A stretch of 5,101 bases of DNA from Lachnospiraceae bacterium (GTDB taxonomy: Bacteria; Bacillota_A; Clostridia; Lachnospirales; Lachnospiraceae), in the NCBI GenBank assembly GCA_017996675.1, contig JAGOGN010000123.1:1-5101 (forward strand). The letters run 5' to 3'. The translations under genes were made by a program, and so were the position numbers. The notes under the pieces are model-generated. The model ran no database searches. It was not told the origin of the DNA and was given only the letters and a program-made list of their open reading frames with translations. Position 1 is the stretch's first letter, and the number at the start of each line of letters is the position of its first letter. Of this stretch, positions 1 through 4,919 are shown piece by piece.

Positions 1-638
1 CAAGCTTGGTGGAAGCCATGAATGGAGAAGCAGGAGATTTACTGTTATTTGCTGCTGATAAGAATGAAGTGGTATGGGATAGTTTGGGTGCAGTGCGTCT
101 GGAACTTGGAAGACAGCTTGAATTAATGGATCCAGATACTTACAACTTCTTATGGGTTACAGAATTTCCATTATTAGAATGGAGCGAAGAACAGAACCGT
201 TTCACAGCAAAACATCATCCATTTACCATGCCAATGGAAGAAGATTATCATTTAATCGATTCCAATCCTGGCGTTGTTCGTGCGAAAGCATATGACATTG
301 TTTTAAATGGAACTGAGATTGGTGGAGGAAGTGTTCGTATTCACCAAAATGACATTCAGGAAAAAATGTTTGAAGTATTAGGATTTACAATGGAAGATGC
401 ATACGAAAGATTTGGTTTCTTATTGCAAGCATTTAAGTTTGGTGTACCTCCACATGCTGGACTAGCATTCGGTTTAGATCGTCTGGTTATGCATTTAGCG
501 AAAACTGAAAATATCAGAGACGTAATTGCGTTCCCGAAAGTAAAAGATGCATCTTGTTTGTTGACAGAAGCACCTGGAGTGGTTGAACAAAAACAGTTAG
601 ATGAATTAGAAATTGCAATTGCTTTGCGTGAAGAATAA
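1..638 (+). CDS. aspS: Aspartyl-tRNA synthetase, C-terminal part (5' truncated by window edge)
   Basis: This class II synthetase attaches aspartate to tRNA-Asp in the cytoplasm. Only about 211 residues are present, out of roughly 590 in a typical bacterial AspRS; the first complete codon starts at base 3 and the gene enters from outside the window. The first residues are the end of the GAD domain that bacterial enzymes carry inserted in the catalytic core. Catalytic-core blocks follow: [10 protein letters not shown], the conserved HHPFT block (213-227), GTEIGGGS (309-332), and class II motif 3 GLAFGLDRL (459-485), whose arginine contacts ATP. The tail [11 protein letters not shown] is also typical. 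The GAD remnant marks it as the bacterial rather than the archaeal/eukaryotic type. The frame is open to TAA at 636-638, followed by a strong hairpin terminator, so aspS is last in its transcript. No frame damage is seen. The in-frame TTG, GTG and ATG near the left edge are internal codons, not the true start. Confidence 0.97.
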   Translation, partial: SLVEAMNGEAGDLLLFAADKNEVVWDSLGAVRLELGRQLELMDPDTYNFLWVTEFPLLEWSEEQNRFTAKHHPFTMPMEEDYHLIDSNPGVVRAKAYDIVLNGTEIGGGSVRIHQNDIQEKMFEVLGFTMEDAYERFGFLLQAFKFGVPPHAGLAFGLDRLVMHLAKTENIRDVIAFPKVKDASCLLTEAPGVVEQKQLDELEIAIALREE

Positions 639-648
639 AAGAACGAAT

Positions 649-681
649 AAAAGTGCAGGTTCAAAATGAACCTGCACTTTT
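649..681. terminator. Bidirectional intrinsic terminator between aspS and the convergent 199-aa gene
   Basis: Bases 649-663 and 667-681 form a perfect 15-bp inverted repeat with a 3-nt AAA loop. The GC-rich part of the stem is GTGCAGGTTCA. The stem ends in four T on the plus strand, and the reverse strand reads TTTTATTCG after the stem, so either direction gives a U-rich tail. It lies 10 bp after the aspS stop and 2 bp beyond the stop of the opposing gene, so it can serve both. Confidence 0.92.
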
Positions 682-683
682 CT

Positions 684-1283
684 TTATTCCGTCTTAGAAT
701 TTTCTGCTGGTACTTCGGTAGTACCATTTTTCCATTTGTCAAATTTTTCTAAAACAGCGTCATATGTTTGCTTACTAATATCTGGTAATTCTTTGCCCCA
801 GGCGCCCATTGCTTTTTCGTAACCCTTTTTAAAAGCATCTAACATCAGGTCTGCTTTTTGTGGATCGTTTCCAGATAATGCTTTTGCAAAAGACAGGATT
901 CGCTCCGAGGTTTGATCAACCCCCCAATAGCCGTCTTTACCTATGGAATCTTGCGCTGCCTGTTTAACTTCAGGTGTTACGGTATATTTACCACTTGCAA
1001 GAAACTTCCAGATGTCATCTCCATTTTCTGAAACACCAGCTTGAGTGTACATCATATTACGTACCAGGTCTTGCAATTGAGCAGTCCGTTGCTCTACATC
1101 TAGCTTCATTTGTTCAACAATTGCACTTTTTTCATACACTGCAGCCGGTTCATTAGACTTATTGGAAACATCCTTTTCTTTTACATCCTGTTTTACCGAT
1201 GGATTTGCCTTTTCCGAGGCCGATTTGGCTGACTGTGCTTTCTGGTAAGCGCTGTTAGCCTGTTGAATTGAATGAATATCCAT
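684..1283 (-). CDS. Conserved hypothetical protein, 199 aa, possible SigD (motility) regulon member
   Basis: I cannot assign a function. The ATG at 1283 is preceded by an AGGGAGGG ribosome binding site with 7-nt spacing. The protein has no signal peptide, no membrane segment and no cysteine. Residues 1-50 are a low-complexity, Lys/Ser/Ala-rich, probably disordered region. Residues 51-80 look helical and amphipathic, possibly a short coiled coil. Residues 86-184 look like the folded, conserved part, with the blocks DDIWKFLASGKY (89-100), GKDGYWGVDQTSERILSFAKAL (115-136, two segments), FKKGYEKAMGAWGKELPDIS (151-170) and TYDAVLEKFDKW (173-184). The last 15 residues are polar. From memory, similar GYWGV-QTS-RI-FAKAL proteins occur as unannotated clostridial proteins. 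The A/F-x-x-G-x-x-x-A to T-Y-D-x-V spacing faintly recalls DUF5610, but this is unverified. A SigD-like promoter upstream, the lack of cysteines and an amphipathic helix would suit a flagellum- or chemotaxis-linked role, which is inference only. It is transcribed alone. Confidence 0.85.
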   Translation of the reverse strand: MDIHSIQQANSAYQKAQSAKSASEKANPSVKQDVKEKDVSNKSNEPAAVYEKSAIVEQMKLDVEQRTAQLQDLVRNMMYTQAGVSENGDDIWKFLASGKYTVTPEVKQAAQDSIGKDGYWGVDQTSERILSFAKALSGNDPQKADLMLDAFKKGYEKAMGAWGKELPDISKQTYDAVLEKFDKWKNGTTEVPAENSKTE

Positions 1284-1290
1284 TGATTTA

Positions 1291-1298
1291 CCCTCCCT
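1291..1298 (-). promoter_or_regulatory. Ribosome binding site of the 199-aa gene
   Basis: On the minus strand the sequence reads AGGGAGGG, strongly complementary to the 16S 3' end, with 7 nt before the ATG whose A is base 1283. It fixes the start, since no other in-frame start nearby has such a site. Confidence 0.85.
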
Positions 1299-1318
1299 GG
1301 TTATTATTTACGTTATAT

Positions 1319-1345
1319 ATATCGGAAATAATTAAAAATATATTA
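1319..1345 (-). promoter_or_regulatory. Candidate SigD/sigma-28 (flagellar) promoter for the 199-aa gene
   Basis: Read on the minus strand, there is TAAT (1345-1342), exactly 15 nt, then TCCGATAT (1326-1319). The Bacillus SigD consensus is TAAA-N15-GCCGATAT, so the match is 3 of 4 and 7 of 8 with ideal spacing. A transcript starting near 1312 would have a leader of about 29 nt containing the ribosome binding site. A sigma-A reading through the TATATA run downstream is possible but lacks a good -35 element. Confidence 0.6.
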
Positions 1346-1372
1346 GGTGAAAATTCATTTTTTTGTTATAAT
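1344..1372 (+). promoter_or_regulatory. Sigma-A promoter with extended -10 for the ispE operon
   Basis: TATAAT at 1367-1372 is a perfect -10 hexamer and is preceded by TG at 1364-1365, giving the extended form TGTTATAAT. The -35 region is poor: TAGGTG at 1344-1349 with 17-bp spacing. An extended -10 commonly compensates for this. The predicted start is near 1379, leaving a leader of roughly 23 nt with the ribosome binding site and no room for a riboswitch. The upstream part overlaps the opposing SigD-like -35 element. Confidence 0.75.
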
Positions 1373-1390
1373 AAAATGGAATAATAAAAT

Positions 1391-1397
1391 GAGGTGG
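1391..1397 (+). promoter_or_regulatory. Ribosome binding site of ispE
   Basis: GAGGTGG lies 4 nt before the ATG at 1402 and 13 nt before the in-frame ATG at 1411. The spacing from the GAGG core (7 nt) favours 1402. A start at 1411 would give a protein beginning MTLKARAKVN, which resembles many IspE N-termini, so the start is probable but not certain. Confidence 0.7.
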
Positions 1398-1401
1398 TAA
1401 A

Positions 1402-2268
1402 ATGGACAGGATGACTTTAAAGGCCAGAGCAAAAGTGAATATTGGTTTAGATATCACGGGTGTGCTTGATAATGGGTATCATCTTGTGGATATGATTATG
1501 CAAACATTACAAATGCATGATGAGGTTACCATTCGAAAGAAAAGAGAGCGTGGAATTGAAATTCGAAGCAATTTACGTTATTTGCCTGTTAATGAAAATA
1601 ATATTGTTTATCAGGCTGCGAAAATGATGGTGGATGAATTTCAGATTCAAGATGGATTACGCTTTGATATTAAGAAAGAAATTCCAGTAGCTGCCGGAAT
1701 GGCTGGTGGCAGTGCGGATGCTGCAAGTGCTTTGATTGGAATCAATCGGATGTACCAGTTATCTCTTTCGACAGAGGAATTGTGCATACGAGGATTACAA
1801 TTAGGGGCAGATGTTCCTTATTGTATTCAGGGTGGAACGATGCATGCAACAGGAATTGGTGAAAAGCTGGAGAGAATTACGGCGATGCCCGATTGTTTTG
1901 TTGTAGTCGTGAAACCAAAAGCAAGTGCTTCCACGAAGGTCGTTTATCAGAAATTTGATCAATTGGAACAGGTGAAGCACCCAAATATGACACAACTTTT
2001 GCTTCAAATGGAAGGCATGAATCTTAATGGAATTGCAGATGCAATGGGAAATGTTTTGGAACAGGTTACAATTTCGATGATTCCTGAAATTGCTACGATA
2101 AAAGAAGTTCTATTGAAGAACGGAGCGCTAAATGCTATGATGAGTGGAAGTGGACCGACTGTTTTTGGCCTGTATACTAATCGGGCGCAGGCAGATCGAG
2201 CAGTAGCTGAGTTAAGTAATAAAAAAAGTATTCAGAAAGCATGTGTTACAAAATTCTGGAATAAATGA
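1402..2268 (+). CDS. ispE: 4-diphosphocytidyl-2-C-methyl-D-erythritol kinase
   Basis: This GHMP-family kinase uses ATP to phosphorylate the 2-hydroxyl of CDP-methylerythritol, the fourth step of the cytoplasmic MEP isoprenoid pathway. At 288 residues it has the normal length. The N-terminal block KARAKVNIGLDI (7-18) carries the presumed catalytic lysine (K11). The glycine-rich ATP loop PVAAGMAGGSADAAS spans 95-109. GADVPYCIQGG (135-145) carries the presumed catalytic aspartate D137. The GHMP motif 3 MSGSGPTVFGLY is at 247-258. All key residues are intact. The gene is first in a plus-strand operon with a GntR regulator, murI and a DUF1934 gene, and ends 26 bp before the regulator. Its product feeds the undecaprenyl carrier used in wall synthesis, which gives a functional link to murI. 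The only uncertainty is the start, Met1 or Met4. Confidence 0.97.
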   Translation: MDRMTLKARAKVNIGLDITGVLDNGYHLVDMIMQTLQMHDEVTIRKKRERGIEIRSNLRYLPVNENNIVYQAAKMMVDEFQIQDGLRFDIKKEIPVAAGMAGGSADAASALIGINRMYQLSLSTEELCIRGLQLGADVPYCIQGGTMHATGIGEKLERITAMPDCFVVVVKPKASASTKVVYQKFDQLEQVKHPNMTQLLLQMEGMNLNGIADAMGNVLEQVTISMIPEIATIKEVLLKNGALNAMMSGSGPTVFGLYTNRAQADRAVAELSNKKSIQKACVTKFWNK

Positions 2269-2294
2269 AATGATAAAGTAAGTGAGGAAAGACC

Positions 2295-2966
2295 ATGGGA
2301 GAATTGAAACTGCTAATTAATGAAGATTTGCCACTTCGAGATTTAGTGTATCACTCGATTCGAAGTGCAATATTAAAAGGTGATTTGAAGCCGGGAGACC
2401 GCTTAATGGAAATGCATCTTGCACAACAACTTGGAGTTAGTAGAACTCCAATACGTGAAGCGATCCATATGCTAGAAGAAGAAGGGTTGACCATATCGAT
2501 TCCTAGAAAAGGCGCCCATGTTGCAGGGCTTACGCTAAAGGATATGGAAGATATATTCGAAATAAGGAAAGTGTTGGAAGTGTTTGCGCTGAAGAAAATT
2601 TGTGAGGAAGTATCGGCAGATGCGATTGTCAAGATGCGTTTTGCATTAAAGATCTATCAGGAGGCAATGTCTAGTGGGGAGATCGAAGTTCTTGTAGACA
2701 AGGATGCAGATTTTCATGCTACCATTTATGATGCGACTTCGAATCAGCGATTACACGGATTTGTTACACAATTGCGAGAACTTTTAGCAAGATATCGTTG
2801 GGAAGTTTTACAAAGCAACACGAATTGGGAAAAAACTTACGACGAACATAAAGAAATCGTAGATGCAATTGAAGCACATGACTTTGAACGTGCGAAGAAT
2901 GCTGCAATCGATCATATTAATACAACAGAACGTATCATGATGAGAATTATGGGAAAAGAGGAATAA
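2295..2966 (+). CDS. GntR-family transcriptional regulator, FadR/FCD subfamily
   Basis: This is a one-component DNA-binding regulator of 223 residues, normal for the subfamily. Residues 13-78 form the GntR winged helix: LRDLVYHSIRSAILKG, then LKPGDRLMEMHLAQQLGVSR-TPIREAIHMLEEEGL with its recognition helix, then the wing IPRKGAHVAG. Residues from about 82 to 215 are the all-helical FCD effector domain. It keeps the usual metal or ligand pocket residues: D137 and H141 in DADFH, H185 in YDEHKEIVDAI, and H207 in AAIDHI. Members typically bind a small carboxylic acid, often with a metal; the ligand here cannot be told from sequence. The start is set by a GAGG site 7 nt before the ATG. It lies 26 bp after ispE and 2 bp before murI, so it is co-transcribed. 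Autoregulation of the operon is possible, but I see no clear palindromic operator in the leader. Confidence 0.95.
   Translation: MGELKLLINEDLPLRDLVYHSIRSAILKGDLKPGDRLMEMHLAQQLGVSRTPIREAIHMLEEEGLTISIPRKGAHVAGLTLKDMEDIFEIRKVLEVFALKKICEEVSADAIVKMRFALKIYQEAMSSGEIEVLVDKDADFHATIYDATSNQRLHGFVTQLRELLARYRWEVLQSNTNWEKTYDEHKEIVDAIEAHDFERAKNAAIDHINTTERIMMRIMGKEE
2958..2961 (+). promoter_or_regulatory. Ribosome binding site that sets the TTG start of murI
   Basis: GAGG, in the context AAGAGGA, lies at the very end of the GntR reading frame, 7 nt before TTG at 2969. No ATG is available near the N-terminus, and the conserved PIGVFDSG block begins at residue 11, so the TTG is the best-supported start. Confidence 0.75.
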
Positions 2967-2968
2967 GT

Positions 2969-3799
2969 TTGAAAAGTATAGATTCAATTCAAAATGCTCC
3001 AATCGGAGTATTTGATTCCGGAGTTGGTGGACTGACTGTTGCAAGAGAAATCATGCGCCAGTTACCGAAAGAAAAGCTGGTATATTTTGGCGATACCGCC
3101 AGAGTGCCATATGGTAGTAAGTCACAGACAACAATTATTCGGTATACGAAACAAATTGTTCGATTTTTACAAACGAAACAGGTGAAAGCAATTGTAGTTG
3201 CATGCAATACCGCAAGTGCCTTTGCTTTGGAGGAAGTAGCGAAAACGTTGGATATTCCAATTATTGGAGTGGTAAAGCCAGGTGCTAAAGTTGCAGCAGA
3301 AACCACAAAGAATGGAAAGATTGGTGTTATTGGAACAGAAGGCACCATTGATAGTAAAATCTATACTCGTGTCATTCATCTACAGAACGAAAAAGCACAG
3401 GTCTTAGGAAAAGCATGTCCGTTGTTTGTTCCGCTGGTCGAGGAAGGCTGGATCAATGATCCGGTGACGGTACAAGTAGCACAAAGATATTTGGCACCAT
3501 TAATTGATACAGGTATTGATACCCTTATTATGGGATGTACTCATTATCCGTTGATTCGTTCCACGATTCAGGATGTCCTTGGAGAAGGTGTACAACTGAT
3601 TAATCCTGCATATGAAACCGCTCGTACGCTGACTCAACTTTTAGAAGAACAAGATTTATTGAATAAAGAAAATAGTTTTTCGAAGAATCAGTATGAATTT
3701 TATGTGAGTGATGCAGCGGAGAAATTTATGAAGTTTGCAGATTCTATTTTACCCTATGATGTGGATACGACGAAATTGATTCCAATAGAGGAGTATTAA
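2969..3799 (+). CDS. murI: Glutamate racemase
   Basis: The enzyme interconverts L- and D-glutamate without a cofactor, supplying D-glutamate for the peptidoglycan stem peptide in the cytoplasm. At 276 residues it is a normal size. The two-base acid/base machinery is intact: C79 in VVACNTASA and C190 in MGCTHYPL. Substrate-binding blocks are also present: the DSGVGG loop (16-21), GDTARVPYG (41-49), the PLVEEGW block (155-161) and FYVSD (244-248). The start is TTG at 2969, just 2 bp after the GntR stop; a ribosome binding site with good spacing lies inside the end of that gene, so translation is probably coupled. The aspartate/glutamate racemase superfamily also holds other members, but the GDTARVPYG and CNTASA blocks favour glutamate racemase. 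The stop codon abuts the next gene directly (TAAATG). Confidence 0.97.
   Translation: MKSIDSIQNAPIGVFDSGVGGLTVAREIMRQLPKEKLVYFGDTARVPYGSKSQTTIIRYTKQIVRFLQTKQVKAIVVACNTASAFALEEVAKTLDIPIIGVVKPGAKVAAETTKNGKIGVIGTEGTIDSKIYTRVIHLQNEKAQVLGKACPLFVPLVEEGWINDPVTVQVAQRYLAPLIDTGIDTLIMGCTHYPLIRSTIQDVLGEGVQLINPAYETARTLTQLLEEQDLLNKENSFSKNQYEFYVSDAAEKFMKFADSILPYDVDTTKLIPIEEY
3787..3793 (+). promoter_or_regulatory. Ribosome binding site of the DUF1934 gene, inside murI
   Basis: AGAGGAG overlaps the last codons of murI, 6 nt before ATG at 3800. The murI stop (3797-3799) sits between this site and the start, the classic arrangement for stop-start translational coupling. Confidence 0.85.
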
Positions 3800-4288
3800 A
3801 TGACAAAAGAAATCATTTTAACTTTATCAGGAACGCAGGAACTGATTAGCAATGGAGCTTATGATGAAGAAGTCTCTCAAGCATTAGGAGAAGCCACAGA
3901 TGATGGAATTCAAGTCATTGCTATTGGGGAATACTATGAGAAAAAAGGGACTCATTATATTTTATATGATGAAGTGGTAGAAGGTCAGGCCGTCGTTGAT
4001 AAAAATATGATTAAGATTGGACCTGACAAAGTAGAAGTTACGAAAAAGGGTGGGACTTCTGTCCAGATGCTATTTGAAGAGGGAAAGAAGACCATGACGA
4101 ATTACCATACGCCTTATGGATCGATTTATATGGGTGTGGATGTCTTTTCTATCGAAAAGCGAATTACAGATAGTTTGATTGAAATGCAGATTATCTATCA
4201 GTTGGAATTAAACTATGAGCCCGTAGCCATGTGTGCATTGAAACTAAAAGTTATTTCAAAAAATGATAAAAATTTTACGCTGCAATAA
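3800..4288 (+). CDS. DUF1934 (YwiB-like) beta-barrel protein
   Basis: This 162-aa cytoplasmic protein shows the pattern of the DUF1934 family, which includes Bacillus YwiB and is thought to form a small calycin-like beta-barrel. No biochemical activity is established. Matching features are alternating strand-like segments (ITLTLSGTQ-like start at 5-13, IQVIAIGEYYEKKGTHYILYDE at 37-58 in two strands), the hydrophobic core around 68-92, the block TPYGSIYMGVDVFSIE (104-119), and the YQLELNYEPVAMCALKLKVI strands near 133-152. There is no signal peptide or membrane segment. It starts one base after the murI stop and is the last gene of the operon. In Bacillus ywiB neighbours argS; here no argS follows within the window. 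Its last four codons form part of the terminator stem. The family call is by recognition of the pattern and was not searched. Confidence 0.88.
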   Translation: MTKEIILTLSGTQELISNGAYDEEVSQALGEATDDGIQVIAIGEYYEKKGTHYILYDEVVEGQAVVDKNMIKIGPDKVEVTKKGGTSVQMLFEEGKKTMTNYHTPYGSIYMGVDVFSIEKRITDSLIEMQIIYQLELNYEPVAMCALKLKVISKNDKNFTLQ

Positions 4289-4306
4289 GTTGCAGCGTAA
4301 TTTTTT
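4269..4306. terminator. Bidirectional terminator overlapping the end of the DUF1934 gene
   Basis: TTACGCTGCAA (4275-4285) pairs perfectly with TTGCAGCGTAA (4290-4300), an 11-bp stem with a TAAG loop. The loop contains the DUF1934 stop codon (4286-4288). Six T follow at 4301-4306, and the upstream A run allows the stem to extend past two mismatches. On the minus strand the stem is followed by AAAATTTTTATCATTTTTT, also T-rich, so it can end the opposing 149-aa gene 7 bp after its stop. Confidence 0.9.
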
Positions 4307-4312
4307 AAAGAT

Positions 4313-4762
4313 TTATTTACTGATTTTCTTTCTGATTCTGGTGTACAAACTTGGTTTCTTCGTAGGCTGTTCTAATTTACCATGATGTCCTTTTAATCCA
4401 GTAATATAGAGACCGCTTACAACAGCTTTAATTTCTTTCTTAACTGGAATATTATCAAATATTTCAGGATCAGATATTAAGCTTACAATCTTTGGTCCGA
4501 TTTTGGCTTTGACAATTGGAGCTTTAGAGCGACGCAAATATTTTGGTGTGCTGTCTAAAACGATTTGAGGAAGTCCAGCGTCTTTTAAACGGACTTTCTT
4601 CTTATCGATGACGAGCATCGTTACTACTTGCGCAGAGCTTTCTAATACTTTTTCTTGTTCTGCTCTTTTCTTCTGTGCTTTTCTACCGATAAAATAAAGA
4701 ACACCCATGATGACAAGAAGCACTCCTAAAACAATCAGCATTATGATCCCAAATGGCTTCAT
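4313..4762 (-). CDS. Conserved single-pass membrane protein of unknown function, 149 aa
   Basis: I do not recognise a named family, though the central region resembles an uncharacterised clostridial protein I recall from memory. Residues 5-25 are a strongly hydrophobic segment (IIMLIVLGVLLVIMGVLYFIG). It is followed by the basic stretch RKAQKKR (27-33), so the positive-inside rule predicts the rest to be cytoplasmic. Residues 28-44 look helical. Residues 46-125 form a beta-rich soluble part with VVTMLVIDKKKVRLKDAGLP, TPKYLRRSKAPIVKAKIGPK and PVKKEIKAVVSGLYITGLKG; the C-tail is very basic. There is no lipobox or cysteine. The start is supported by a perfect AGGAGG site (4776-4771) 8 nt upstream and a good promoter. 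It is a single-gene unit, convergent with the murI operon and divergent from the gene at 4920. A membrane-scaffold or nucleic-acid-adjacent role would be guesswork. Confidence 0.88.
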   Translation of the reverse strand: MKPFGIIMLIVLGVLLVIMGVLYFIGRKAQKKRAEQEKVLESSAQVVTMLVIDKKKVRLKDAGLPQIVLDSTPKYLRRSKAPIVKAKIGPKIVSLISDPEIFDNIPVKKEIKAVVSGLYITGLKGHHGKLEQPTKKPSLYTRIRKKISK

Positions 4763-4795
4763 CTATAATTCCTCCTATAAATTCGTCTACAAAAG

Positions 4796-4824
4796 ATTGT
4801 ATCATCTGGCTATATAAAATGCAA
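4796..4824 (-). promoter_or_regulatory. Sigma-A promoter for the 149-aa membrane protein gene
   Basis: On the minus strand, TTGCAT (4824-4819), a 17-bp spacer, then TACAAT (4801-4796) matches the vegetative consensus at 4 of 6 and 5 of 6. The -10 is extended by TG (TGATACAAT). The predicted start near 4789 leaves a short leader with the AGGAGG site at 4776-4771. Confidence 0.8.
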
Positions 4825-4841
4825 GAATTTGGAATAACATC

Positions 4842-4870
4842 TTTTATTTTTTTAGGAATTATGGTATCCT
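4842..4870 (+). promoter_or_regulatory. Possible promoter for the partial gene at 4920
   Basis: TATCCT at 4865-4870 is preceded by TG at 4862-4863 (TGGTATCCT), an extended -10 with 4 of 6 hexamer matches. The -35 position, TTTTAT at 4842-4847, is weak. It would give a leader of about 43 nt. This is the best candidate on the plus strand in this spacer, but it is not strong. Confidence 0.45.
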
Positions 4871-4919
4871 AGAACAATGTGAAAGCTGATTTTCGGCAGA
4901 AGGAATGAGAGGTAGAAAT

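Noticed and set aside
356..742. Minus-strand open frame of 128 codons overlapping the end of aspS and the 199-aa gene
   Set aside because: It is antisense to conserved aspS, crosses the terminator hairpin, and overlaps the 3' end of the better-supported minus-strand gene in another frame.
974..1156. Plus-strand open frame of 60 codons
   Set aside because: It lies opposite the 199-aa gene, has no ribosome binding site, and its product is rich in His, Leu and Gln, as expected of an antisense shadow.
1298..1390. AT-rich spacer considered as a possible riboswitch, T-box or operator region for the ispE operon
   Set aside because: The predicted ispE leader is only about 23 nt, too short for a riboswitch, and I found no convincing palindrome for the GntR regulator.
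1801..2007. Minus-strand open frame inside ispE
   Set aside because: It is antisense to conserved ispE codons with no ribosome binding site or recognisable domain.
2351..3379. Several minus-strand open frames inside the GntR gene and murI
   Set aside because: All are antisense to conserved domains, overlap each other, and have no promoter or ribosome binding site.
4885..4897. Small hairpin GCTGA-TTT-TCGGC in the leader of the gene at 4920
   Set aside because: It has only five pairs including a G-T pair and no T tract, so it is too weak to call a terminator, riboswitch or operator.
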